From RYN-230 sp963782185 (GTDB lineage: Bacteria > Actinomycetota > Actinomycetes > Streptosporangiales > Streptosporangiaceae): a stretch of DNA of 64,000 nt. How positions within the stretch are numbered: position 1 is the stretch's first letter; each line of letters opens with the position of its first letter. Location: assembly GCA_963782185.1 (NCBI GenBank), contig CAWAJB010000013.1:124001-188000 (forward strand), written 5' to 3'. Shown piece by piece: positions 56,806 through 64,000 of this stretch. The notes under the pieces are model-generated. The model had not been told where the DNA came from and made no database searches. It worked only from the letters and a program-made list of their open reading frames with translations. Position numbers and translations under genes: made by a program.

Positions 56806-58245
56806 TCAGTCGGTGCCGAGTTCCATCGCGGCACGGTCGAGGAGCTCGTCCTCATCCACCCCGCCGCGGGACGCGATCGCCTCGGCTCCCCCCTGGGGCA
56901 TCTCCCCCACCAGCCCGCTGGAGGCCCCGGCCCCGATCAGCTGGACGTGGGCGGAGCCGACCATGCCGAGGCCCGCGTACTGCTCGAGCTTGGCCCGCGA
57001 GTCGGCGATGTCGAGGTTGCGCATGGTGAGCTGGCCGATCCGGTCCAGCGGGCCGAACGCCGAGTCCTCCGTGCGTTCCATCGACAGCTTGTCGGGGTGG
57101 TAGCTGAACGCGGGGCCGGCGCTGTCCAGGATCGAGTAGTCCTCGCCGCGGCGCAGCCGCAGGGTGACCTGGCCGGTGACCGCGGAGCCCACCCAGCGCT
57201 GCAGCGATTCGCGGAGCATCAGCGCCTGCGGGTCGAGCCAGCGGCCCTCGTACATCAGCCGGCCCAGCCGGCGCCCCTCGGTGTGGTAGTTCGCGATGGT
57301 CTCCTCGTTGTGGATCGCGTTGACCAGCCGCTCGTACGCCACATGGAGCAGCGCCATGCCCGGCGCCTCGTAGATGCCCCTGCTCTTGGCCTCGATGATC
57401 CGGTTCTCGATCTGGTCGGACATCCCCAGGCCGTGCCGGCCGCCGATCGCGTTGGCCGCCATGACCAGGTCGACCGGCGTGTCGAACCGTGCCCCGTCGA
57501 CGGTCACGGGCCGGCCCCGCTCGAAGCCGATCGTGACGTCCTCCGGCGCGATCTCGACCCCCGGGTCCCAGAACGGCACGCCCATGATCGGCTCGACCGT
57601 CTCGATGCCGGTGTCGAGGTGCTCGAGGGTCTTGGCCTCGTGGGTGGCGCCCCAGATGTTCGCGTCGGTCGAGTAGGCCTTCTCCGCGCTGTCGCGGTAC
57701 GGCAGGTCGTGGGTGAGGAGCCAGGCGCTCATCTCCCGGCGGCCGCCGAGCTCGCTGACGAACGCCGCGTCGAGCCACGGCTTATAGATACGCAGGTTCG
57801 GGTTGGCCAGCAGCCCGTAGCGGTAGAACCGCTCGATGTCGTTGCCCTTGAAGGTCGAGCCGTCCCCCCAGATCTGGACGTCGTCCTCGAGCATCGCCCG
57901 CACCAGCAGCGTGCCCGTGACCGCCCGGCCCAGCGGGGTCGTGTTGAAGTAGGCCCGGCCGCCCGAGCGGATATGGAACGCCCCGCAGGTCAGCGCGGCC
58001 AGTCCCTCTTCCACGAGGGCCGGGCGGCAGTCCACCAGCCGGGCGATCTCGGCGCCGTACAACTTGGCCCGCCCGGGGACGGAGGCGATGTCGGGCTCGT
58101 CGTACTGCCCGATGTCGGCGGTGTAAGTGCACGGCACCGCACCCTTGTCGCGCATCCATGAGACCGCGACCGAGGTATCGAGCCCGCCGGAGAACGCGAT
58201 GCCGACCCGTTCACCGATGGGCAGGGAGGAGATTACCTTGGACAC
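56806..58245 (-). CDS. argG: argininosuccinate synthase
   Basis: 479 residues, the longer (E. coli-like) class of argininosuccinate synthase, which joins citrulline and aspartate with ATP in arginine synthesis. VGIAFSGGLDTSVAVSWM holds the N-type ATP pyrophosphatase P-loop. Others are YTADIGQYDEPDIASVPGRA, YFNTTPLGRAVTGTLLVRAM, GDGSTFKGNDIERFYRYGLL, TDANIWGATHEAKTLEHLDT and the tetramerisation tail. The GTG start is leaderless: CATACT ends seven bases upstream. An ARG-box-like sequence overlaps the promoter spacer, so arginine repression by ArgR is likely. No other arg gene is in the window, so this copy is transcribed alone. Confidence 0.97.
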   Translation of the reverse strand: MSKVISSLPIGERVGIAFSGGLDTSVAVSWMRDKGAVPCTYTADIGQYDEPDIASVPGRAKLYGAEIARLVDCRPALVEEGLAALTCGAFHIRSGGRAYFNTTPLGRAVTGTLLVRAMLEDDVQIWGDGSTFKGNDIERFYRYGLLANPNLRIYKPWLDAAFVSELGGRREMSAWLLTHDLPYRDSAEKAYSTDANIWGATHEAKTLEHLDTGIETVEPIMGVPFWDPGVEIAPEDVTIGFERGRPVTVDGARFDTPVDLVMAANAIGGRHGLGMSDQIENRIIEAKSRGIYEAPGMALLHVAYERLVNAIHNEETIANYHTEGRRLGRLMYEGRWLDPQALMLRESLQRWVGSAVTGQVTLRLRRGEDYSILDSAGPAFSYHPDKLSMERTEDSAFGPLDRIGQLTMRNLDIADSRAKLEQYAGLGMVGSAHVQLIGAGASSGLVGEMPQGGAEAIASRGGVDEDELLDRAAMELGTD

Positions 58246-58252
58246 ACGAGAA

Positions 58253-58283
58253 AGTATGCCGTCTCATGCATGATTATTCAAGC
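58253..58283 (-). promoter_or_regulatory. argG promoter TTGAAT-N17-CATACT overlapped by an ARG box
   Basis: On the minus strand, TTGAAT (58283-58278), a 17-base spacer and CATACT (58258-58253), then seven bases to GTG 58245. The plus-strand sequence TGCATGATTATTCA (58267-58280) agrees with the half-palindromic ARG-box core TGAATAATTATTCA at 12 of 14 positions. Bound ArgR would cover the -35 and spacer. Confidence 0.65.
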
Positions 58284-58337
58284 CGATGAGGCGAGCCGGG
58301 CGAGGGACCCCTCACCCGGCCAGGGCGAGCGAGCCTG

Positions 58338-58723
58338 TCATCTGCCTCGCCGCCTCGCGGACCGCAGCGTCCAGGGCGCGGCGGGAGCGGTGGTTGTGCA
58401 GCGGCCCGGTGCCGTCGCTGAGCAGGGAGCTGGCCGCCGCGGCGCCGCGGCGCCGCGCACGGCGACGGGGAACGGGCCCCGCAGGACGGCGAGCATCTCC
58501 CGCACATCCGCTTCGGCGGCGGCGATCCGGTCACGGCACAGCGGGCCCGGGGCGTGCGCGGTACGGGCGGCCGGCGGGCCTGATCCAGGACGTGCTCCCA
58601 GTGCTGGGCGAGTTCCCGGCGTCCGGCCGGCGAGACGATCTCCCGGGCACGCAGGGCCAGGAGCCTGCTGGCGGCGGCCGGGCACCCCGCCGCGAGCTGC
58701 CGGTCCAGCGACGGCGCCCGCAC
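58338..58723 (-). pseudogene. small conserved actinobacterial protein with one frameshift
   Basis: From GTG 58723: MRAPSLDRQLAAGCPAAASR, LLALRAREIVSPAGRRELAQ, HWEHVLDQARRP. The family sequence then continues in another frame (PLCRDRIAAAEADVREMLAV, LRGPFPVAVRGAAA) to a stop at 58338. Proteins of this type (about 130 residues, helical, function unknown) are common in filamentous actinobacteria. A single-base indel near 58560 separates the halves. It abuts the truncated GlxA gene at its 5' side. Confidence 0.6.
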
Positions 58724-59388
58724 CCGGGCCTGCCAGCGGTCCCTCCGGCGCGTTCGCCCTGGCCGCCGCGGGGCTGCTCGACGGCCGCCGCGCCACGACG
58801 CACTGGACGGAATGCGGGGAGCTCGCCCGCCGGCATCCCCGGGTGACCGTGGACCCCGGGGTGCTGTTCGTGGACGGGGGCGACATCCTGACCTCGGCCG
58901 GGAGCGCCGCCAGCATCGACCTGTGCCTGCACGTGGTCCGGCGGGACCACGGCACCGAGGTCGCCACCCGGCTCGCCCGCCAGCTCGTGGTCGCGCCCCA
59001 GCGCGATGGGGGGCAGGCCCAGTTCATCGACGCACCGATGCCCGCCCTCGACAGCTCCAGCCTGTCCGCCGGCACCGTCGACTGGCTCCAGGAACACCTG
59101 GACGAGCCGATCACCGTCGAGGACCTGGCCGCCCGTTCCGCCATGAGCCCCCGGACATTCGCCCGGCGGTTCCTGGCCACCACCGGCACCACCCCCTACC
59201 AGTGGCTGATCCACCAGCGCATCCAGCTGGCCCAGCGGCTCCTCGAGACCAGCGCCCTGCCGGTTGACTCGGTCGCGGAGAAAAGCGGCTTCTCCACCGC
59301 GGCCAACCTGCGCAAGCACTTCGGCCGGGCCGTGCACACCAGCCCCCAGGCCTACCGGCGCACGTTCGCCAGCCGGCGCGCCAGCTGA
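58724..59388 (+). pseudogene. GlxA-family AraC regulator, 5'-truncated
   Basis: The 220 residues from GAFALAAAGLLDGRRATTHW onward match the second half of GlxA-type regulators. First comes the end of the DJ-1/PfpI-like domain (VTVDPGVLFVDGGDILTSAG, SAASIDLCLHVVRRDHGTEV, RLVV-type strand with DGGQAQFIDAP). Then comes a complete AraC HTH pair (TVEDLAARSAMSPRTFARRF, TTPYQWLIHQRIQLAQRLLE, VDSVAEKSGFSTAANLRKHF). The first about 100 residues of the DJ-1 domain are missing. The open frame upstream to 58270 is antisense to the small gene on the other strand. The DNA-binding part alone could still be made. Confidence 0.75.
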
Positions 59389-59467
59389 CCCCGGGCTGCA
59401 GCCCGGCCCGCCAGCGGTGGCGGGATGCGGCTCAGCATGGTTGTCTCGTGCCGACGACGGGAGCGCG

Positions 59468-60966
59468 ATGAGCGGCGACGAGCTGGCCGGGGTGGTCTTC
59501 CCCACCTCAGCGGACGGACGCAGGAGCACGTCAGCACTGGGCCGGGCCGTGACCACCGACGCGCTGCGCGCGGCGGACCCGGCCGGCGCACTCGACGCGG
59601 AGCGGGACACGAACTGGCGGACCGGGTACGTCGCGCACTTCCGCCAGCTCGTCGAGGCCGGGCTGCCGTCCAGGAAGGCCGCGGTGTCGGTGGCCCGCGA
59701 CGGGCTGGAGTCGCTGCACAGGCGGATGCGGGTCGCGGACGCCGGCGGCGGCGAGACCGGGCTCGACACGCTGCTGTCGGAGCCCAGCCGCCGGCGTGTC
59801 ACCACGGTCACGGTCCCGGGCACCGGGCAGCCCGGCGACGGCCTGTCGCTGCCCTACCGGGGCGGCCAGCTGCGCGGCGACGCGCTGGCGCGCCGTCTGG
59901 ATGCCTGGGTGGACGACGGCGTGATCGAGCCGTCCTGCGCGGACGCGGTCCGGACGGTCGCGGCGCACCCGGAGTGGCTCAGCCTGCCCGGCCGCGCGAT
60001 CGCGATGCTCGGGGCGGGCACCGAGATAGGCCCCCTGGCCCCGCTGCTCGGCTGGGGAGCCCGGGTGATCGCCGTTGACCTGCCCCGCCCCGCCATCTGG
60101 GAGCGCGTCCTGGACACCGCACGGCGCAGCCCGGGGACGCTGCTGGTCCCCGTCGCCGCGCAGCAGGCCGGCCCGCGCGGGGCCGGGGGCGGGAGCGAGG
60201 CCATCGCGCGGCGGGCCGGCCTGGACCTGGCCAGCGACATTCCCGATGTCGCCGACTGGCTCGGCGCCATGGACGGGCCGCTGGTGCTGGGCAACTACGT
60301 CTACGCGGACGGCGCCGCCAACGTGCGCCTGTCCGCCGCGGTCGACGCGCTGACCGTTCGCCTGCAGGCTGGCCGCGGCGACACCGCGCTCGCGTTTCTC
60401 GCGACGCCGACCGACGTGTTCGCGGTCCCGGCCGAGGCCGTCGCGCAGTCCGCCCGCGCGTACGCGACCCGGTCGCGGGCGGCGAAGCTCGCCGCCGGCC
60501 CCTGCGGACGCTGTCCGGCGGCCGCCTGCTCTGCCGCGCCTACCTGCCCGGGGTGGACCCGGGCATCAACGACAGCCTGGTCCGCCAGCAAGGTCCCAAC
60601 TATGCGCTGGCCAAGCGGGTGCACCGCTGGCGCGCCACACTCGCCCGTGACGACGGCACGACCGTGTCGCTGAACGTCGCCCCGCCGACCCGGACCAGGT
60701 CGGTGCTGAAGAATCGGGTGCTGGCGGCGGCGTACGCCGGCGCGCACCGGTTCGGCGTCGAGGTCTTCGAGCCTGCCACCTGCAGGGTGCTGATGGCCGC
60801 GCTGCTCGTCCACGATCTGCACACCGGCGGCGGCCAGGCGCACGCGCATCCCTGGCAGGACGAGGCGCACGCCGCCGCGCACGGCGGCCTGTGGCGCATC
60901 GCGTACGCCCCCCGCAGCGTCCTCGCGTTCGCAGCCGCCCTGGGCTACACGGCAGCCAGGAAATGA
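59468..60966 (+). pseudogene. conserved protein of about 499 residues, unknown function, one frameshift
   Basis: From ATG 59468 (GGGAG four bases upstream) the frame runs to about 60500: RTGYVAHFRQLVEAGLPSRK, LPGRAIAMLGAGTEIGPLAP, LLGWGARVIAVDLPRPAIWE, GPLVLGNYVYADGAANVRLS, AVDALTVRLQAGRGDTALAF, LATPTDVFAVPAEAV. It continues in another frame as GGRLLCRAYLPGVDPGINDS, LVRQQGPNYALAKRVHRWRA to RSVLAFAAALGYTAARK at 60966. The AMLGAGTEIGPLAPLLGWGA region looks like a nucleotide-binding turn. I recognise similar hypothetical proteins but no function. The indel lies near 60500. If it is an assembly error, the gene is intact. Confidence 0.65.
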
Positions 60967-61002
60967 GGGATGTACAGTGGCCGGGAGGGCTAAGGAGCTG
61001 CG

Positions 61003-61254
61003 ATGACATCCCACGCTGAGCCCGTCGATCACGAGCACCATCCCGGCGACGGCTGCGAGACGGTCCCGCACGCGGACCATGTCGACCACGTGCACGGCGA
61101 CGAGCGCCATCCCGAGCAGGCACTGCACGCCGGCCACGAGGGGGCCCACGCTGAGGGCGACGGCTGCGAGGTGATCCCCCACGGCGATCATGTTGATCAC
61201 GTGCATGAGGGCCACCGTCATGTCCAGCACGGCGACCACGTTCACGAGCACTGA
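61003..61254 (+). CDS. His-rich small metal-binding protein
   Basis: 83 residues, of which about 21 are His, plus many Asp and Glu. An internal duplication is visible: VPHADHVDHVHGDERH and IPHGDHVDHVHEGHRH, each preceded by a Cys (GDGCE). Small actinobacterial proteins ending in 'PHGDHVDYVHDGHRH' are found near zinc transporters or regulators and are thought to bind Zn or Ni in the cytosol. No transporter is adjacent here. AAGGAG is five bases before the ATG. Confidence 0.8.
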   Translation: MTSHAEPVDHEHHPGDGCETVPHADHVDHVHGDERHPEQALHAGHEGAHAEGDGCEVIPHGDHVDHVHEGHRHVQHGDHVHEH

Positions 61255-61403
61255 CCTGACCGTCCCGGATAACCGGGGAGTTATCTGGCATCCCCCGTGC
61301 TGGGTGATGCCCGTGAGACGAGCCGAGCGCATCCTAGGCACGCCCGGCGCCGGTCCACGGAGCCGCGGCGCTCAGCAGCATCTCCCAGCTTGAAGGAGAC
61401 GGC

Positions 61404-61652
61404 ATGTCAGTCGCGCTCGTGTCATCGTCCTACCCGCTTTTGAACCTTTTCTGGACAATCATCGAGGTCTTCCTGATGGTGGTCTGGTTCTGGATCCTGA
61501 TCACCGTGTTCATCGACATCTTCCGCAGCCCGGACCTGTCCGGCGGCGAAAAGGCCCTGTGGTTCGTGTTCGTCCTGTTGATCCCGCTGATCGGCGTGGT
61601 GGTCTACCTGATCGCCCGGGGCGGGGCCATGCACGAGCGCCAGGTCTGGTAG
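61404..61652 (+). CDS. PLDc_N-type small membrane protein
   Basis: 82 residues: two membrane helices (LLNLFWTIIEVFLMVVWFWI and ALWFVFVLLIPLIGVVVYLI) around the conserved loop TVFIDIFRSPDLSGGEKALW. This is the phospholipase D N-terminal (PLDc_N) pattern, found alone in many actinobacterial stress-related proteins, with a C-terminal SHOCT domain in others. Here there is no SHOCT domain. GAAGGAG is five bases before the ATG. Function unknown; membrane located. Confidence 0.85.
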   Translation: MSVALVSSSYPLLNLFWTIIEVFLMVVWFWILITVFIDIFRSPDLSGGEKALWFVFVLLIPLIGVVVYLIARGGAMHERQVW

Positions 61653-61665
61653 GCGCGAGCCCGTC

Positions 61666-61700
61666 CCGGCCGCAGGCCCGGCCGCTCAGGTTGCGGCCGG
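61666..61700. terminator. hairpin between convergent small genes
   Basis: Perfect 9-bp stem (CCGGCCGCA / TGCGGCCGG) around a 17-base loop, just after the PLDc_N gene stop. The loop itself is GC-rich. Plausible transcription end for the plus strand. Confidence 0.4.
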
Positions 61701-61782
61701 GCCCGGCCCGACGGGGGCCGCCCCGTCTGCGGTGACGCAGGGCACACTCAGCGGCGCGAGCGTGATCCGCCGGTGCAGCACG

Positions 61783-62292
61783 TCAGCTGACGTCCCCGGC
61801 GGCTTCCTGGACGGCCCGGTCAACGTCTTTGGGGCTCACGTTGAGTTCCTTGGCCACCCGCTTCTCGGCCCTCAGCTCGGCCTTGTCCAGGGCCTGCTCC
61901 AGCTTGCTCTCGCCCACGATGACGAGGGCCGCCTGCCCCTCGTCGATGAGTTCCCCGAACTCCTTGACGTCGGACCGTGACATGCCCCGCCAGAGGTGAC
62001 CGCCCACACCGCCTACGGCCGCCCCGACCACGGCGCTGCCGATGATCGCGGGCGGGAACAAGATGCCGACGAGCGCGCCCACGGCCGCACCTCCCCAGGC
62101 ACCGTGCCTGGTGGACATCTCGTCCTTGTTGACGTGCACCTTGCCCGAGCTGTCCTTGGTGACCACGGAGGCATCGTAGGTACCGACCGCGCCCGCCGCG
62201 TGCAGGTCCTTGACCACGTCATAGTCGGCCCGGGCCGCCGCCTCGTCCGGGTAGGTGCCGATGAAGATGAAAACCGCGTCCGGCTTCGCCAT
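61783..62292 (-). CDS. DUF1269-like glycine-zipper membrane protein
   Basis: 169 residues. The first 60 resemble a small ferredoxin-like or DUF1269 domain (AVFIFIGTYPDEAAARADYD, VVKDLHAAGAVGTYDASVVT). A glycine-zipper hairpin (GAWGGAAVGALVGILFPPAI, IGSAVVGAAVGGVGGHLWRG) likely spans the membrane. The C-terminal part (VKEFGELIDEGQAALVIVGE, KLEQALDKAELRAEKRVAKE) is helical and charged. Such proteins accumulate under general stress in actinobacteria, but the mechanism is unknown. Confidence 0.85.
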   Translation of the reverse strand: MAKPDAVFIFIGTYPDEAAARADYDVVKDLHAAGAVGTYDASVVTKDSSGKVHVNKDEMSTRHGAWGGAAVGALVGILFPPAIIGSAVVGAAVGGVGGHLWRGMSRSDVKEFGELIDEGQAALVIVGESKLEQALDKAELRAEKRVAKELNVSPKDVDRAVQEAAGDVS

Positions 62293-62640
62293 GCCGCCCC
62301 CTTGCTCCTGCGGATCTTCGGGTCACGTTCAGCATGCGCACCGGGGTCACAGCGCACGCATCACCCTCCCGGGGTGAGGGATTGCCGATGCCGGGAGGCC
62401 CGGCGGGCGCCGATGAGGGAGCCGGCCATTCCGGGTACTGGTTGTACCCCTCAGGGGCGCGAGACGCTGACGGCCCCCGGCCAGGCTGCTGAAGGCCGTC
62501 AGGCGTTCCCAGCGGTTGCGGCTGTCGCCTCGTCCGATGACGACCATCGTGGCCGCGCAGCTCGCGCAGGCCAGGCCGGATGGGTCCTGCTGGCCTTCCT
62601 CCGGGACCGGCGAGGAGGTTTGCCGCCCGCGTTCAACCGG
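62293..62640. other. intergenic region upstream of the DUF1269-like gene
   Basis: No gene recognised. A small hairpin TCACCC/GGGTGA lies at 62361-62377, and the rest is low-complexity GC-rich sequence between the DUF1269-like start and the LysR remnant end. Confidence 0.4.
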
Positions 62641-63110
62641 GCGGCCCGGCCGCCAGCCACCGGGAGCTCACGTCCCGGTGCTGATTGAATCCGGGCTGAT
62701 CGAATCCGGGATGGTTGAATCCGGGCTGGCCGGAGCCGGGCCGGCGAGCCGGCCGCCAGCAGGCCGAGCAGGGCCCGGGCGGCCCCGGTGGCCGGGCGCC
62801 CGGCCGCCACGACCGCGCTGAGATCGCGGTGCAGCGGCGGCGTGATCGGGACGGCGGCGGCGTGCCCGCCCGCGGCCTGGATGGCCATGGGCGGCAGGAC
62901 GGTGACGCCCAGGCCGTGCTGCACCGATTCGACGAGGTACTGCATATTCTCCACCTCGCAGGCGATCCGCCGGGCGAGCCCGGCCGCCGCGCAGGCGGCA
63001 TCGATCTGGGCGCGCAGCGCGGAGTCGGCGCGGTATTCGACGAAGTCACGTTCGCGAAGCGCCGGGTCGTCGAGCCGGATGCTGTCCCGCCGGGCCAGTG
63101 GGTCGCCCCG
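62641..63110 (-). pseudogene. C-terminal fragment of a LysR-type regulator
   Basis: Reads LRERDFVEYRADSALRAQID, AACAAAGLARRIACEVENMQ, YLVESVQHGLGVTVLPPMAI, HRDLSAVVAAGRPATGAARA. This is the last third of a LysR substrate-binding domain. The HTH and the first ligand subdomain are absent; upstream of about 63110 the sequence belongs to another fragment on the opposite strand. The C-terminus runs into a tandem 15-bp repeat (62687-62731) rather than a normal end. Confidence 0.7.
62687..62731. repeat. three imperfect 15-bp repeats
   Basis: TTGAATCCGGGCTGA-like units (TTGAATCCGGGCTGA, TCGAATCCGGGATGG, TTGAATCCGGGCTGG) in direct succession at the end of the LysR remnant. Confidence 0.75.
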
Positions 63111-63118
63111 CGGGCGCG

Positions 63119-63253
63119 GTCCTGGAGGACGCCGACGCCGGCGAGCGGGCCAGCGTCCTGATGGCCATGCCGGCCGTGCCGAGGTGGATCTGGCGCACCG
63201 CCGGGCAGCGGATCTACACGCGCCGGATGAGGCGCCTGCGCGGACGCTCGTGA
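63119..63253 (+). pseudogene. unidentified 3'-terminal gene fragment
   Basis: 45 codons with protein-like composition ending in a stop: LEDADAGERASVLMAMPAVP then RWIWRTAGQRIYTRRMRRLR. It has no start and no upstream continuation, and lies between the truncated LysR gene and the P450. I do not recognise the family. Confidence 0.35.
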
Positions 63254-63279
63254 CCAGCGCCTGGGGCGGGCGGGCCGGA

Positions 63280-64000
63280 TCAGCGCAGGGCGAGCGTTAT
63301 CTCCCGGGGGACCGACAGCGTCCCCGCCTGCCAGTCCAGGTCACCCGCCAGCCGGGCGCGGGGGAACGTCCCGAAGAACGCCTCGAGGCTGACGGAGAGC
63401 CAGACGCGGGCGAGCGCGGCCCCGGGGCAGAAGTGCGGGCCCGCGCCGAAGGCAATGCCGGGTGAGGCCGGCCCGTCGTGCGCCGCGGCGATCAGGGACG
63501 GCAGGACGGTCGTGCCCGCGCTAATGGGCCGCCCGCCGAGCCAGGTGTCGGCCAGGGCGACGCGCGGGAGGGCGATGGGGAATATCGTACGCGTGCTCAG
63601 CAGATCCCGTGCGACGGACGCCCAGGTGCGCTCCCCCCGCGTGCACGCGGCGACGACGCGCAGCTGCCGGGCGAGTTCGGCGATGGCCACGGCGAGGACG
63701 GGGAGCATCGCGCCGAATCCGTTGGAGACGGTGCCGGTGACGTGCGCGACCTGGGCGGGCGTGTGCCCGGCCAGCGCCCCGGCGAGCTGGGTGGTTAATC
63801 CCCCGCCGGGCCGGGCCGCGGCGCGGGTGTAATAGCCGTAGAGGTCATCCCACGCCGCGGCCACGTCATCGACGGCGTCCGGTCCGGGGACGACGGCGAA
63901 CGCGACGCGGGAGGCTTCGAGGATCCGGTCCCAGTCCGACACTGGTGTTCCCATGACCGCGCTGACCGCCGTGGCGGTGAACGGCTCAGCGAACCCGGTG
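63280..64000 (-). CDS. cytochrome P450, C-terminal part, with degenerate ExxR motif
   Basis: The gene continues past the window end (the frame is open from 64000: TGFAEPFTATAVSAVMGTPV). The 240 visible residues include the heme-binding loop IAFGAGPHFCPGAALARVWL, with the Cys thiolate ligand, and the meander region ALPRVALADTWLGGRPISAG. The K-helix motif ExxR, nearly invariant in P450s, appears as DLLS in VARDLLSTRTIFPIALP. The I-helix acid-threonine pair is also absent (GTVSNGFGAMLPVLAVAI). Some streptomycete CYP157-type enzymes also lack ExxR, so this may be a specialised or decayed P450. Confidence 0.85.
   Translation of the reverse strand, partial: TGFAEPFTATAVSAVMGTPVSDWDRILEASRVAFAVVPGPDAVDDVAAAWDDLYGYYTRAAARPGGGLTTQLAGALAGHTPAQVAHVTGTVSNGFGAMLPVLAVAIAELARQLRVVAACTRGERTWASVARDLLSTRTIFPIALPRVALADTWLGGRPISAGTTVLPSLIAAAHDGPASPGIAFGAGPHFCPGAALARVWLSVSLEAFFGTFPRARLAGDLDWQAGTLSVPREITLALR

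Overview
The window is very GC-rich and reads as chromosomal DNA of an Actinomycetota member. The markers are a WhiB regulator with WhiB7-like features, a DUF222-HNH endonuclease, DUF427, DUF2255, DUF6542, an LCP ligase, MenB, an AraC/GlxA regulator, GTG starts and promoters that look leaderless. No rRNA, tRNA, CRISPR array, prophage or intact insertion sequence was recognised.

Layout. 0-3.8 kb: acyl-CoA metabolism (CoA transferase end, acyl-CoA dehydrogenase, 5'-truncated thiolase) and a DMT exporter. 3.9-8.8 kb: YtcJ-type amidohydrolase, fumarase with a collagen-like tail, and a small-protein/WhiB/small-protein operon. 9-13.6 kb: LuxR fragment fused to an alpha/beta hydrolase, a duplicated palindromic element, CapA-like lipoprotein and GlcD-like FAD oxidase. 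13.7-20.4 kb: a stretch dominated by broken genes (sortase, YihY, Ntn hydrolase, YfhO). 20.4-29.9 kb: epimerase, GH13 enzyme, PLP-decarboxylase/cNMP chimera, MFS-cNMP transporter, DUF427 and SGNH genes truncated into each other, LprI lipoprotein, GNAT and HxlR. 30-36 kb: gene fragments, TetR, LCP ligase, DUF6542 protein, heme-binding protein and LhgO. 36-42.6 kb: GT2-GtrA and a GntR-controlled split-transketolase operon. 42.8-49.6 kb: DUF222-HNH, menB, lipase, ASCH, APH kinase, aldo/keto reductase and DUF2255. 50-64 kb: PF03640 lipoproteins, zinc-finger anti-sigma factor, SpoIIE phosphatase, TetR and GH3 remnants, argG with an ARG box, truncated GlxA, a conserved unknown protein, His-rich and membrane small proteins, a LysR remnant and a P450 with a degenerate K-helix motif.

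Three themes stand out. First, gene decay is heavy. Many genes end or begin at abrupt junctions that look like deletion scars, and several others carry single-base frameshifts. The scars look biological; the frameshifts could be decay or sequence error. Second, short in-frame tandem repeats of 15-39 bp recur inside otherwise ordinary genes (fumarase, transketolase start region, DUF6542 protein, amidohydrolase). Third, at least nine genes have a TAnnnT-like or CATnCT -10 box ending 6-7 nt before the start codon and no Shine-Dalgarno sequence, which suggests leaderless transcription. The best candidate for a coherent undescribed pathway is the operon at 37.9-42.6 kb: GntR regulator, split transketolase, GLYR/HIBADH-type dehydrogenase and a crotonase of the 6-oxocamphor-hydrolase type. 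It has a palindromic operator candidate and an unusual array of repeated GTG start codons.
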